This document shows positions 22,704 through 32,520 of a stretch of DNA of 64,000 nt, piece by piece. The notes under the pieces were generated by a model. The model was not told the origin of the DNA and made no database searches. It saw nothing but the letters and a program-made list of their open reading frames with translations. The position numbers and the translations under genes are program-made. The DNA is from a virus, in IMG/VR virus record IMGVR_UViG_3300032304_001987, positions 1-64,000 of that record; one strand, given 5' to 3'. Numbering within the stretch: position 1 is the stretch's first letter; every line of letters begins with the position of its first letter.

Positions 22704-23755
22704 TTTAAATTCCTTATTTGTTGTTGCATGTAGTCAGCATCACTCCAGCAGTAGTCATATGTGGCTCGAGCGGTGCTGGTCAAAACGGACATGACGTTTA
22801 GGTGAGTATTTAACTGTGCCCAAATTGCCCGATAATCTTCTGTGCCAAAACTGCGCAACAAATCAACTTGTCCTATCTGTGGGTGCCCAATGGTCAGGGT
22901 TTTATCTTCAGGATCAATGCCATTGGTCAACAACCATTCACGGAATTCGGCCAACTGTCGAATCTGCCAAGGAAACGTGCCCGGATTGTTGGCCCACTCT
23001 ATGTCAAAATCCCCAGCAGCTTCAGTCTGTGCTTTGAGACTGGTAGTGGTCAATTCGTCTATTCTTGAATCACGTCCTTCATCTTGAAATACCTCCCAAT
23101 GATGTTTACCAACTGCTTTGTTCACACCCACATATACTCCACCCAGGCTACGATTTATGGTTTCTACGCCAAACAGTTCATAGTCTTCTGCATCCAACAC
23201 AAATCTTGGCGCACCTAACCAACACATGAGTTGACTGGGGCGTTGCCAGGCTGGTGCTGTGTGTTTTTTACGCCACGACAACTGCCATGATTCAAACTCA
23301 TGACACAGGAGATTTAACTGACGTATGTGCCAGCGTGTCTCGTTGTCGGCCCGCCAGTAGTGGTTGCTGATGTGTCCGCTGCCGCCTTGTAAGTCTTCAA
23401 AGTATCGGTGCAGTTGGTTGAAATGGGCATGATCAACACCGCCACAATCATTTACACTGTTGGCTGTGTCAAACCAATCATTGATTTTATATCCTATGTC
23501 GCTGTCATTTATGGCTTGTATGCTGTGATTTATCTGTTGTAAAATGTATTCGCCATTTCTTGGGCTGTCAGCAAATCCAAAAAAACAATAATTTTTTTCC
23601 AAATGATATTGCTGTTCCAATAAAGAGTTCAACGCTTTTAACCATTTGCGACTGAGACTGTTGTCATAGACATTGGCATATACCCGTAATAAGTCTCCGG
23701 GCGTGCCTAGATCTATTTCTACAACATCAAGTAGCAATTGCTTGGTACCAGTCAT
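22700..23755 (-). CDS. Unknown protein in the radical SAM operon
   Basis: The 351-residue product starts at ATG 23755, overlapping the preceding radical SAM gene by 29 bases; a longer start at 23806 is possible but adds an atypical leader. It is acidic and aromatic-rich, with no signal peptide and no metal-binding Cys cluster. Notable segments are CFFGFADSPRNGEYILQQIN, DCGGVDHAHFNQLHRYFEDL, and GGVYVGVNKAVGKHHWEVFQ. The many His and Asp residues in DHAHFN would suit metal or substrate binding. I recognise no family. Its coupling to radical SAM genes, the 33-residue peptide and the carbamoyltransferase suggests shared function. Confidence 0.65.
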   Translation of the reverse strand: MTGTKQLLLDVVEIDLGTPGDLLRVYANVYDNSLSRKWLKALNSLLEQQYHLEKNYCFFGFADSPRNGEYILQQINHSIQAINDSDIGYKINDWFDTANSVNDCGGVDHAHFNQLHRYFEDLQGGSGHISNHYWRADNETRWHIRQLNLLCHEFESWQLSWRKKHTAPAWQRPSQLMCWLGAPRFVLDAEDYELFGVETINRSLGGVYVGVNKAVGKHHWEVFQDEGRDSRIDELTTTSLKAQTEAAGDFDIEWANNPGTFPWQIRQLAEFREWLLTNGIDPEDKTLTIGHPQIGQVDLLRSFGTEDYRAIWAQLNTHLNVMSVLTSTARATYDYCWSDADYMQQQIRNLK

Positions 23756-25031
23756 ATATGTCCTGATTGGGTTTGAGTATGTCTGACATGGTGTAATTAT
23801 CACCACGTATTTGTTCTAATTTTAATATGCGACGCTTGCCTTTTGCAACACCGTCTTGCCAGGAATCAGGCCACTGCTCAGCAAAGGTTGGTCGCTGTTT
23901 TAGTTGTTGCAACACATCTTGCAAGGCACCAGCGGGCAATTGTGCTATTAGACTGTCTATTGTGGTGTCTAGTAACTGTCTAGGAAGAGCCAACGGACTC
24001 ATAATAATATCTGGCGTAAAACTAAAAACCACCTTGGCCAAGATGTCCACATTCAACTCATCGGCTAGACGTTGTATGTCAATGACTTCAAACAATCCAG
24101 GCAAGGTAAGTGTAAAGTCAATGCGCATTTGTCTGCGATTCTTGGCATATTCTAAACCTTGACGAAAATTGTCTAGCCAGGAGGCATAGGATAGCCCGGT
24201 TCGAATGTACTCTCCAATATCTCCAGTGCCATCCAGGCTCGCACATATCTGCCAGTCTCGAACATGTGACAATATATCGCCGTACAGATTGGTTCCGCGG
24301 TAGTCAACACGGCTAAGGTTAGTATTGTATCTTGCATAAACACGTGGTCCATCTCCTAATTCAATTATTCTGCGCATGTACTTCCAGTGCTGTTCGTACA
24401 TGAGTGGTTCTCCGCCCACCCAGTACACTTCTTCAACTCTGTGTTCTTCTACTGCTTGTGCAAATTCTGCTTCAATTTGTGTGTCTTGAAATTTGCTGAT
24501 TTGTTGATGTATGTTTGTTTGCATCCAATTGTTTTTTGGATTGGACCAATCAATCATGTCATGTTGTCGTTGTTCGGCTTCCCAACTGGAGCTCAGCATA
24601 TCTCCACACATTCTGCATTTAAAGTTACACAGATTGCTGAATCTATAATCCCAGCTGACTGGCTGGACTGTGGTACGGCCAGTTTCATCGGTGGCGGCCA
24701 TGCATTCATCGTACTTGTGTGCAAACAAACTGTTGAAATAGCTGCGATATACATCTGTATTTAATAATTTTTCATTGCACACTGCACACTCAGGCAAGAT
24801 CTCTCCAGCACGCATTCTACGGCGCACACTTCGCATGTGTTCACTGTTCCAATGCTCTTCCAAGTTCATTGGACTGTAGACACCGGTGCCCGATTCTGTG
24901 TCAATGTACTGAGTAAAATTTTGTGCAGGCTCTCTGCTGGCACAGCACATGCGTCGCTCAGTTTGTGGACTCAAGTAGGTGTGAGTCCACGGTGCCATGC
25001 ACAAGGTATTGGGTTTAATTGGGCCCGACAT
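23727..25031 (-). CDS. Twitch-domain radical SAM protein 1
   Basis: The 434-residue protein has the radical SAM C-x3-C-x2-C cluster at C135, C139 and C142 (SNLCNFKCRMCG) and the later W-V-G-G-E-P-L motif. An N-terminal cysteine-rich region has C11-x-x-P-W, C29-C30 and C82-x-x-C85. This N-terminal layout matches the 'N-terminal twitch' radical SAM group, in which extra cysteines bind an auxiliary Fe-S cluster. Substrates of this group are mostly unknown. It is the most downstream of five such genes in the operon and overlaps its neighbours by 17 and 29 bases. Confidence 0.88.
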   Translation of the reverse strand: MSGPIKPNTLCMAPWTHTYLSPQTERRMCCASREPAQNFTQYIDTESGTGVYSPMNLEEHWNSEHMRSVRRRMRAGEILPECAVCNEKLLNTDVYRSYFNSLFAHKYDECMAATDETGRTTVQPVSWDYRFSNLCNFKCRMCGDMLSSSWEAEQRQHDMIDWSNPKNNWMQTNIHQQISKFQDTQIEAEFAQAVEEHRVEEVYWVGGEPLMYEQHWKYMRRIIELGDGPRVYARYNTNLSRVDYRGTNLYGDILSHVRDWQICASLDGTGDIGEYIRTGLSYASWLDNFRQGLEYAKNRRQMRIDFTLTLPGLFEVIDIQRLADELNVDILAKVVFSFTPDIIMSPLALPRQLLDTTIDSLIAQLPAGALQDVLQQLKQRPTFAEQWPDSWQDGVAKGKRRILKLEQIRGDNYTMSDILKPNQDIYDWYQAIAT

Positions 25032-26235
25032 AATCTATTGCTTGTGCAAATTCTGGTTGAACTATGGCCAAGTTTTGTTGACGTTTGCGATCTAGATCTG
25101 CTATCTTCATCCGCAAAATAAATCCATCCAGGCTTGCACCGCCATTCATAAACTTAATGATGTTTTCAAATTCTGCACGATGACGTTTGCTGACCTGTGC
25201 TGATTGTAATCGTTGGGTTATTTGTTGTTTGACTGGTTCTGGCAAGGTATTAATACTAAAATAGTAAGCTTCATGCATCATATTCCAATACACAAAATCA
25301 AATGCCTGTGTGTCAATCCATGTGGCCAGATCCGCAAGATAAAGAACATTAAACACGTTCACTGTGCTACATACCTGCAGTTGTATGTTACTGTGTCGAT
25401 CACGCATGAGTTTGAATTTCTGTATGTTTTCTACAACCTCAGACCATAAAGCATTGGTTCGTTGATATTCAAATCTAGCACCCACATCGTCGATGCTGAA
25501 TGCAATTTCAACTGTTTTAAAATGTTGCCAGATCTGTTCAGCGTGCTCAGGCCATTGTGTACCATTGGTATTGTAGTGTATTTCTATCTGAGCGGCCAAG
25601 CCTCGATCTACCAAGCCTTGCAACATATCAAAATGTTCTTGGATCATGAATGGTTCGCCGCCGGTGAATTCTATATAGCGGATCTGGTCACTTACTTGTT
25701 CTATCTCCGACCAGAAGGTTTGATTTTCTCTGGGCCAGGCACCGGCACGCAACATCTGATAGTGATAATTGCTCTTGCGATTTTCATCAGCACTTAAATT
25801 GGCCAGCTCTTCTGTGGCAAATGTGCTGGAGCTCCACGATCCACATATACGGCATTTCAAATTACATATATTGCCCAGCTTCAAGTCTAAGAACATTAAG
25901 GGTTTGGCCTCTGCTGTCCATTCGGTTTCGTCAGCCAGCATATGCTTTAATCGATCCAGAGTGTGCATACGCTTACTGACTCGTCCGCTACGTTCTTCTC
26001 TCCAGCATTTACGGCATGTTTGTGGTTGTTTGCCATCAACAAACGCTTGTCTAAGTTCCTGCATGCTACGGCTGTTTTGTATGGTGCCAAACTCAGCATG
26101 GGCCAGATCGAACTTGATGCCGGTATCGTCTACCAGTTCATCTTCGGCCAAGCAACACGGACGTACAGTGCCAACAGGACTGGTTTCTAAACTGACCCAG
26201 GGTAGTACACAAAATCGATCATGTGGTATGTTCAT
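25015..26235 (-). CDS. Twitch-domain radical SAM protein 2
   Basis: The 406-residue protein has FCVLPWVSLETSP at the N-terminus, a PCC pair (27-28), C74-x-x-C77, and the radical SAM cluster C124-x3-C128-x2-C131 (NICNLKCRICG), then EFTGGEPF for SAM binding. The spacing of the N-terminal cysteines matches the other four copies in the operon. Its start overlaps the end of the upstream radical SAM gene by an ATGA. It is expected to generate a 5'-deoxyadenosyl radical; the substrate is unknown. Confidence 0.9.
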   Translation of the reverse strand: MNIPHDRFCVLPWVSLETSPVGTVRPCCLAEDELVDDTGIKFDLAHAEFGTIQNSRSMQELRQAFVDGKQPQTCRKCWREERSGRVSKRMHTLDRLKHMLADETEWTAEAKPLMFLDLKLGNICNLKCRICGSWSSSTFATEELANLSADENRKSNYHYQMLRAGAWPRENQTFWSEIEQVSDQIRYIEFTGGEPFMIQEHFDMLQGLVDRGLAAQIEIHYNTNGTQWPEHAEQIWQHFKTVEIAFSIDDVGARFEYQRTNALWSEVVENIQKFKLMRDRHSNIQLQVCSTVNVFNVLYLADLATWIDTQAFDFVYWNMMHEAYYFSINTLPEPVKQQITQRLQSAQVSKRHRAEFENIIKFMNGGASLDGFILRMKIADLDRKRQQNLAIVQPEFAQAIDYVGPN

Positions 26236-27590
26236 TGTTGTTTGAGTATTCTATGAGTGCGTCCATTTGGTGCACGGGTTTCTTCTGGACGATATTCAAT
26301 GATAGCTTCTAGTTCGGGTACCACTGCCAATAAACTTTCGTTACGTGCCCAATCCAAATCATTTACAGTTCGCCAAAAGTCTGGGAGCAAATGACTGTTA
26401 TCAGTGGCCATCATAAACTCTATGGCTCCGCGGAATCCGCCCACAGCACGTTGAATTGTATCACGGGGTTCTAGCCAACGTATATGCTCTTCAAACTCTG
26501 CTTTGAACCGTTGCTTGATATCTGCAGGCAACATGTCGATACGATAGTCTTGCGGACCTTGTAGGATGTTTAGGTTAAAGTCTTGTGCCGCAATAAAGCC
26601 CGACTCTACCATGTAACGATGGAAACGTGTAAAGTTCCATATGTTCATCATGCTTAGGGTAGGGCTGATCATAAAGTCTATATGCGGGCATTGTTCTTTC
26701 AGGTCTCGCATATTTTGTTCTACTTTGGCCCAGTCTGTGCCTGAACGTATAATTTCAGCTCGGTCACCCATGTCATCCAAACTGGCAGCCACGCACACGT
26801 TAGGGAAATGCTTCCATAAGTCCAGCACACTTTCTCGCTTGTAGCGTAGCTCGTTCAAGTTAGTATTATAAATTAGTCTAACATTGGTATTGCCTTTTTC
26901 TATCAGCAATTTAAGTATGCGATTATGCTCTTCCATAATTAGCGGTTCGCCGCCGGCAAAGTATATTTGATCCAAGTGCGGAACATGCTCTTGCATTTGC
27001 TCCCACACATCTTCTTCGTGGCGGCCAGCAAATTGCACACGTGGGCGCAGTTCCTTGCCCCATAGTTTGACATCATCGTCGTACCAGCGACTGCTGAAGA
27101 TACTGCCGCAACTACGGCATTTGAGTTGACATATATTACTGAAGCGAACGTCCCAATAGTGCAGCCTAAAGTCGGGTGTTGACCCATCTGGCAGTGTAGC
27201 GTCTACTTCGCCTATGTGTTGTCCAAAGTTCTTGTTTGAGTTGTTGCGCATACTGGCAAATCCAAAGCTTTCTTGCTCGTAGCAATCACCACACTCTGCA
27301 CAAGGTCGATCCTCCAGCATGTTACGGCGCATGGCCCGCATGGGTTCGTCGTTCCAAATCTCACGCATGGGTTTTTCTTTAAAGTTGCCCACAGGATGTG
27401 CGGCCTTGCCCAAACAGCAAGGGTAAGCACGACCGTCGGGCCATGCGTGTAAGTGTATCCAGGGTAGCATACAAAACGTATCTGATTCCATCAGTCTATG
27501 CTTTTGAACTTCTGTCAAGTCCTCTAATTTAATATAACTGGGCACACGATCTTGCCAATTGTACTTGCCTATAATTTTCTTTTCGCTCAT
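26232..27590 (-). CDS. Twitch-domain radical SAM protein 3
   Basis: The 452-residue protein starts at ATG 27590 in an ATGA overlap. After an N-terminal extension of about 35 residues come C40-M-L-P-W, PCCLGK (58-59), the I-W-N-D-E-P-M-R-A-M-R segment, C97-x-x-C100-x-x-C103, and the radical SAM cluster at C154, C158, C161 (SNICQLKCRSCG) with YFAGGEPL. The I-W-N-x-x-x-M-x-x-x-R element is typical of SPASM/twitch auxiliary-cluster regions. It is the most canonical of the five. Confidence 0.9.
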   Translation of the reverse strand: MSEKKIIGKYNWQDRVPSYIKLEDLTEVQKHRLMESDTFCMLPWIHLHAWPDGRAYPCCLGKAAHPVGNFKEKPMREIWNDEPMRAMRRNMLEDRPCAECGDCYEQESFGFASMRNNSNKNFGQHIGEVDATLPDGSTPDFRLHYWDVRFSNICQLKCRSCGSIFSSRWYDDDVKLWGKELRPRVQFAGRHEEDVWEQMQEHVPHLDQIYFAGGEPLIMEEHNRILKLLIEKGNTNVRLIYNTNLNELRYKRESVLDLWKHFPNVCVAASLDDMGDRAEIIRSGTDWAKVEQNMRDLKEQCPHIDFMISPTLSMMNIWNFTRFHRYMVESGFIAAQDFNLNILQGPQDYRIDMLPADIKQRFKAEFEEHIRWLEPRDTIQRAVGGFRGAIEFMMATDNSHLLPDFWRTVNDLDWARNESLLAVVPELEAIIEYRPEETRAPNGRTHRILKQQ

Positions 27591-28918
27591 AATGTGTTGT
27601 ACCAATCAGCCAATGCTGGAAATGTTTCGGTAAAGTTTTTGCCACGACGTTGATCGTACTGTGAGAAGAACTGTTTGAAATCGTTGTGTAGTTTGGGCAT
27701 GTCAAATGCTTCGCTGTGCGGAGTTTTAACCACATCCAAATAATCAATCAAGCGTTGTAGATGATTGAGTTCATGCTCGTGCATGTATGGATTATTTTGA
27801 TTGCGATATAAAAAATCTTGTAATCTTACTTTGTATCGAGTGCGCAATTCATCGGGCAGGACCAGGGGATTTTGGAAGCTGGGGAAGCGCAGGATATTTA
27901 AAGTAAAGCTCACACGCTCACGTCCGTACATTTGCTTAAATTCTTGCAATTGATTCAGCAAGCCGGTCAGGCTATCCAAGCACAAGGCATTGATTGTTGC
28001 CATGCAATGTACTGCTCTCACACGATTGCTGTCAAGCAATTTCTGAACATTGGCCGTCCAGGCAGTGTAGTCTAGGCCGTCACGTATGTATTCAGCTTGC
28101 GTGTATACACTTTCTTGGCTGGTGTATATGTCTACCTCTAATCCATTGATACTGTCTAACAATCGATCTAGGTCAACTTCGGCACCCAAGTTACTGTTGA
28201 TAGCCAACCGTGTTTTACTACGTCCTGGATTGTTTTTGAACCAATCAATTAGTTTCCAGGTATCACCCGACATTAAGGGTTCGCCGCCGGTTATTCTTAG
28301 TTCTTGGAGTGTTCGGTGTAAATCTGTTTCCCACCAAGCAAAGAACGCTTCAACGTAGGGATTAGTTTCACCAAAGCGGTATAGTTGACTGTTAGCATGA
28401 TCATGAGTAAAGTGCCCACGCCCATCAGACACCAGGCGCTCATAGGCGCCATTGCGTTGTATGTCTTTAACCCATGTAGTACTGAAAGCAGGATTACAAT
28501 AGCTACAAGCGAATTGGCAAGTGCGATCGAATGCAATTTCAAGTGTGCGTAAATTGACGTCCGCTTGGTGCGGAGTTTGGTATGCTTCATTTAAGGCCTC
28601 TATAGGGTAAATTTTACTTTTATACACACGGTCGCTGATACTATCGCGACCTATGTCTTCGATCTTCCAACAATACTCGCACCCACTGGGTCTTTCCCCA
28701 GCTTGCATCATTGCACGATCTTGTTTTTTCTGTGCGGTGTTGTGTATGGCACTGGGATTGGTTGCTATGGCTTCTGGATCAATGACATGTGCCGGCGGAT
28801 GATGACAACTGGTAGTCTGTCCCGAACCTAACCAGATAGTTGCATTATACCATTTGGCTGCGCAGAAGCTGGCACTTTTGGTATCCAAGACTTGACGGCG
28901 GAATTCTAAATCATTCAT
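27587..28918 (-). CDS. Twitch-domain radical SAM protein 4
   Basis: The 443-residue protein belongs to a second subtype in the operon: C19-A-A-K-W in place of C-x-x-P-W, SCHHPP (C38) in place of the CC pair, then GERPSGCEYCWKIED (C80, C83) and a radical SAM cluster C134-x3-C138-x2-C141 (DRTCQFACSYCNP). RITGGEPLM follows. The SCHHPP and SYC-[NS]-P hallmarks are shared with the large protein at 30.0-32.0 kb, so these two are sister copies. It overlaps both neighbours by 4 bases. Confidence 0.88.
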   Translation of the reverse strand: MNDLEFRRQVLDTKSASFCAAKWYNATIWLGSGQTTSCHHPPAHVIDPEAIATNPSAIHNTAQKKQDRAMMQAGERPSGCEYCWKIEDIGRDSISDRVYKSKIYPIEALNEAYQTPHQADVNLRTLEIAFDRTCQFACSYCNPAFSTTWVKDIQRNGAYERLVSDGRGHFTHDHANSQLYRFGETNPYVEAFFAWWETDLHRTLQELRITGGEPLMSGDTWKLIDWFKNNPGRSKTRLAINSNLGAEVDLDRLLDSINGLEVDIYTSQESVYTQAEYIRDGLDYTAWTANVQKLLDSNRVRAVHCMATINALCLDSLTGLLNQLQEFKQMYGRERVSFTLNILRFPSFQNPLVLPDELRTRYKVRLQDFLYRNQNNPYMHEHELNHLQRLIDYLDVVKTPHSEAFDMPKLHNDFKQFFSQYDQRRGKNFTETFPALADWYNTL

Positions 28919-30054
28919 TGATATTGGTTGATAAATTGGGCAAAACGGTCAGGAAATTCTTGCCTGTGTGTGAGTCGGAGTTCAGCAAGCTGTTGCTGAT
29001 TGTATTTACATGTATTATAGCATTCATCCAAGAAACTTGCAAGATCCTGTTGGCATAAGTCTGTGATTACCTGTATCACACGGTCCACGCGATCTTGATG
29101 CTGTTCAATACTGTCAAATGTCTCATCAATCACGTGACCAAATGTCTTGAATCCTAGACGGTGCAAGTCACGGTAAAAGCCAGCGTTGCTGACCACTATG
29201 AATGGATGACCCATGGCCAATGGTTTGGCTATCTTTTCTGTGCGGAAACTGTAGGCACTTTCGGCACAGATGGTTTCAGTCACAACACTGAAGTAAGTGT
29301 CAATGTAGGGCGCAGGTTCAAGATATATCTCTCCCCATTCCAGGTTGAATAATTCTTGTTTTAGATTGGTGGAATCTGCATTGATAGGCCCAAACACAGG
29401 TTCACGATAACGATCAACTTCATACTGATCTGGCAGGCGTTGCAGAGCCGACGAGGTGGCCATGACATCCGTGCCATTTTCTCTGAATTGGAAACTGCGC
29501 ACAATAGTTGGCTTGGCATCCAGCATGGTCCACAAGGCTTGATCCAATACTCCAGATCTACGCAAACGTTCATACATGTATTTGCGATGTGGGCGGGCTC
29601 GACCATTTAGAAACAAAAATTTATATGGTTTATTTTTTTGTGAAAATATTTTGTCAGTGTTGTGCTGTGCTTGTAAATTTTCTTGGTAGTCAAGAATTCT
29701 TGGTAGAAAATGTTCGTGTGTGATGTGAGCATATTCTGTAGCAATCTCAGCGCCGGCGATGACTAATATTTTTCCTTCACGCACCAATTGATCTATGTGC
29801 AATTGTTTCAGCTGAGTTTCTAGTGTCCATGCTCCTTCGGCGCTGTTGCCAAACACAAATATATATTGACCAGTTTGTGCCAACTCACAAATCAAGGCAA
29901 GATTGTCTAACAAATGTTGACGACCAAACACATAAATGGTGCCAGGTTCCAAGGTAACTTGACTAAAATCCCAAAAACTTTGATCAGTCCAAGGCTTGAG
30001 CAGGTCGTATACCTCGCTCATGGTATCGCTTACTAATTTACGACTGCCTAGCAT
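28915..30054 (-). CDS. Putative GT-B-type glycosyltransferase (third paralogue)
   Basis: The 379-residue protein, taken from ATG 30054, has FRTEKIAKPLAMGHPFIVVS and then L-G-F-K-T-F-G-H-V-I-D-E-T-F-D, the same motif block as the two rightward glycosyltransferases at 17.9-20.2 kb. Other starts (GTG 30063, ATG 30021) are possible. It lies between the two radical SAM genes of the second subtype and overlaps both, so glycosyl transfer and radical chemistry are probably linked in one pathway. Confidence 0.72.
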   Translation of the reverse strand: MLGSRKLVSDTMSEVYDLLKPWTDQSFWDFSQVTLEPGTIYVFGRQHLLDNLALICELAQTGQYIFVFGNSAEGAWTLETQLKQLHIDQLVREGKILVIAGAEIATEYAHITHEHFLPRILDYQENLQAQHNTDKIFSQKNKPYKFLFLNGRARPHRKYMYERLRRSGVLDQALWTMLDAKPTIVRSFQFRENGTDVMATSSALQRLPDQYEVDRYREPVFGPINADSTNLKQELFNLEWGEIYLEPAPYIDTYFSVVTETICAESAYSFRTEKIAKPLAMGHPFIVVSNAGFYRDLHRLGFKTFGHVIDETFDSIEQHQDRVDRVIQVITDLCQQDLASFLDECYNTCKYNQQQLAELRLTHRQEFPDRFAQFINQYQ

Positions 30055-31972
30055 GATACTCACATTCTGACCACCAGGTGGCCATTTCTGGAAAGGTCTT
30101 TAAAAAATCCGTGCCGCGTCTGCGATCATGTTCACTAAAGAATCTATAAAAGTCTGCCTTGTTTTTTGTGATGTAGGCCAGATCCAGTTTCTGCCCGTCA
30201 CGCATCCAGGCTATGTCGCGGTCCAGGCGTGCTATTTCGTAATCTTTGAATCCTTGAAATCTAGTATCTTTGGTTTCAATCTGTCGTATCATCCAGGCCC
30301 AAAGATATTCTAACTGTTCCACATATGATTCTGGAAGGATCTGCAGACTTTGCCAAGCGGGTTGACGCAACACAGGTGTGTCAAACCATACACGCTGATA
30401 GGTTTTTGAATATATTTTACGCAGTCCTAGTATGCCAGCAAACAAGTTTGGCAAGCCAGTTACACTTAGGTTATTCATAGTTATAATAAAGGTAACACTA
30501 TTACGATAAGGAACTTCTGTTAGGAATTGATTAACACGATCCCATAACAAGTCAAATTCTAGGCCGTGTCTGATATATTCAGCTTGCGGGCCAAAGCTGT
30601 CCAAACTAATATACTGCATAAAGTGTTCAAGCACTCCTTCTTGGCACAGTTCTTTACAATAGCCCAAATACTTCTGCCAGGTTTTTTCATCTACGCTGAA
30701 GTTTGACGTTACGTTTAAGTGTAGGTCTGGTTTAGGATTAGCTAGTACATAGTCAAATACCCGATAGGTATTCTTGTCTAGCATGGGTTCGCCACCGGTC
30801 ATGCGGAAGTGTTCTAGTTCTGGATATAGTGTAGGCCACCATTCCCAAAATGCATCTACATAAGGATTAGGTTGCGAGTTAGGGATAGGAAGATTACGCC
30901 CAGTGAAATGACTAGGGTCGTTGTGAATAGTACTAGTAGGATACCCGCCCCATTTAGTGACCTCTTGCTGCCATGTACTGCTGAATTGAGGACTACAATA
31001 GCTACAAGCCAGGTTACAAGCATGATTAAAATTAACTTCCACATAGCTAGGTATAATATCATCGTTCCATTCTCCGCTAACAATTTTTCCAAAATCTTTT
31101 GCGGCCCAAGGCTCGCCACTACGATAGTGTCTATCTGACAACTTACCGTTATCCTCCATAGCCCAACAATAGCTACACTCGCCGGGTCGTTCACCATCAA
31201 GCATAAGTTTACGCTGAGTTTTTTTGTATGCGGTATTATGCAATCCACTAGGACTACGCTGAATATCTTCTAATCGAATTTCATGTAAAGGTGGATGATA
31301 GCACGAGTTATTAAGTCCTGTAGGTAAATGTAAACTAACTTGTTTCCATTTAGCTAAACACATACTTGGGCTTATTTTGTCTAGCCTCTGCTTCATGATT
31401 TCAGCGTCACTTAAAAATTTAGATTTAAATCCTTCAACAATTTTATCACCTGGTAGTTGATTTAAATCGTGTGGTTGGTATTCCTGGATGGCTTGTTGGT
31501 ATTCCTGGCTGTTGACCGCAAGAAATTCTAATTTCATCATCTGGGCAAATTCTGATATATCGTTATTGATATCAACTATTATATCAGCTCCTTGTGTGTC
31601 CATTGGATATTGTTTATAGTACTTTTTATGATATGATAAATGGGCTTTTGCATGTTCTAATTTATCTGGCATATTTTTATTGCGGTGCTGGTCTTCTAAG
31701 TACCACTCTCGTTGTAGACTATTTTCTAAATTTGACTTAATAACTACAACTTTATGTCCAGGAAATAGTTGATTCAATAATGGAACATTTACACAGTGAG
31801 TAAGTATCAAATCTTGATTAGATAATTTAGATTCTAGTGTTAAATACCGATATTCAAAATGTTGATCTTTGAGTAAGTGATCGTAGGTAGTTAGGCTAGT
31901 AAATTCTTGTTGTCCTTGCAGAATATGATAATATCTATTGCCGCCTGCTCCTGGATAAAATGCTATAATCAT
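30038..31972 (-). CDS. Radical SAM protein fused to an N-terminal sulfotransferase-like domain
   Basis: The 644-residue protein has an extra domain of about 180 residues. It opens MIIAFYPGAGGNRYYHI and contains VVVIKSNLENSLQREWY, an arrangement that recalls the PAPS-binding loop and second conserved region of sulfotransferases; this is a weak match. The radical SAM part follows: C205-L-A-K-W, NSCYHPP (C224), GECSYCW (C266, C269) and cluster C319-x3-C323-x2-C326 (NHACNLACSYCSP), then RMTGGEP. Its radical SAM part pairs with the 27.6 kb gene. The fusion suggests two successive tailoring steps on one substrate. Confidence 0.82.
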   Translation of the reverse strand: MIIAFYPGAGGNRYYHILQGQQEFTSLTTYDHLLKDQHFEYRYLTLESKLSNQDLILTHCVNVPLLNQLFPGHKVVVIKSNLENSLQREWYLEDQHRNKNMPDKLEHAKAHLSYHKKYYKQYPMDTQGADIIVDINNDISEFAQMMKLEFLAVNSQEYQQAIQEYQPHDLNQLPGDKIVEGFKSKFLSDAEIMKQRLDKISPSMCLAKWKQVSLHLPTGLNNSCYHPPLHEIRLEDIQRSPSGLHNTAYKKTQRKLMLDGERPGECSYCWAMEDNGKLSDRHYRSGEPWAAKDFGKIVSGEWNDDIIPSYVEVNFNHACNLACSYCSPQFSSTWQQEVTKWGGYPTSTIHNDPSHFTGRNLPIPNSQPNPYVDAFWEWWPTLYPELEHFRMTGGEPMLDKNTYRVFDYVLANPKPDLHLNVTSNFSVDEKTWQKYLGYCKELCQEGVLEHFMQYISLDSFGPQAEYIRHGLEFDLLWDRVNQFLTEVPYRNSVTFIITMNNLSVTGLPNLFAGILGLRKIYSKTYQRVWFDTPVLRQPAWQSLQILPESYVEQLEYLWAWMIRQIETKDTRFQGFKDYEIARLDRDIAWMRDGQKLDLAYITKNKADFYRFFSEHDRRRGTDFLKTFPEMATWWSECEYHARQS

Positions 31973-32520
31973 AATTTTGTTATTTTTATATAAAAAATAT
32001 CAATGTCAAAAAGTCTGTCTGAAATTGTTAATCCACCCAATGATAATATTAAATCTAACTCATTAATAATTTGATCATATGAAAATTTTAATCTATGAAA
32101 TAACAAAGTAGTAATCGGAATGGCCACTATTATGTTTCCTTGTTGTTTTAGCATAGGAGCAAATTTATTAATAATTGTTGCACACCTGTTAATTGATTTG
32201 TATTTAAACTCTGTTAACCCGGTTAACATTATATTATTATACTGAGTATTTTCTACTATTTTGTCGTATGAATCAACAAAATTTATATTTTTTACATTTA
32301 ATCTATTCCATATAATCTCTGAGTTGGTTAGTTCGATTATTTTATCGAACTGAATTTCCTTCATCAACGGGTATGGAAAACTGTCAATTGATATAGTTGT
32401 TCCTTGTAAAATGTTATTTTTTATAAAATTTAACATGTTGGGAGACAGTGATCGAAATCTAAATACAGGATGTAATGCTTTATAAACCTGCCAGGCAAAC
32501 AATACTTTTTTTATGTGCAT
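31969..32520 (-). CDS. AT-rich unknown protein, possibly methyltransferase-like
   Basis: The 183-residue product is Ile/Asn/Lys-rich and much more AT-rich than its neighbours. Its ending, with NIIVAIP, FSYDQIINEL, LILSLGGLTISDRLF and FYIKITKL, has the strand-helix rhythm of the second half of a class I methyltransferase, but no G-x-G-x-G SAM motif is visible. The ATG overlaps the gene upstream by 10 bases, and its stop overlaps the sulfotransferase-like fusion by 4. Function unknown; the coding call rests on the long open frame and coupling. Confidence 0.6.
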   Translation of the reverse strand: MHIKKVLFAWQVYKALHPVFRFRSLSPNMLNFIKNNILQGTTISIDSFPYPLMKEIQFDKIIELTNSEIIWNRLNVKNINFVDSYDKIVENTQYNNIMLTGLTEFKYKSINRCATIINKFAPMLKQQGNIIVAIPITTLLFHRLKFSYDQIINELDLILSLGGLTISDRLFDIDIFYIKITKL

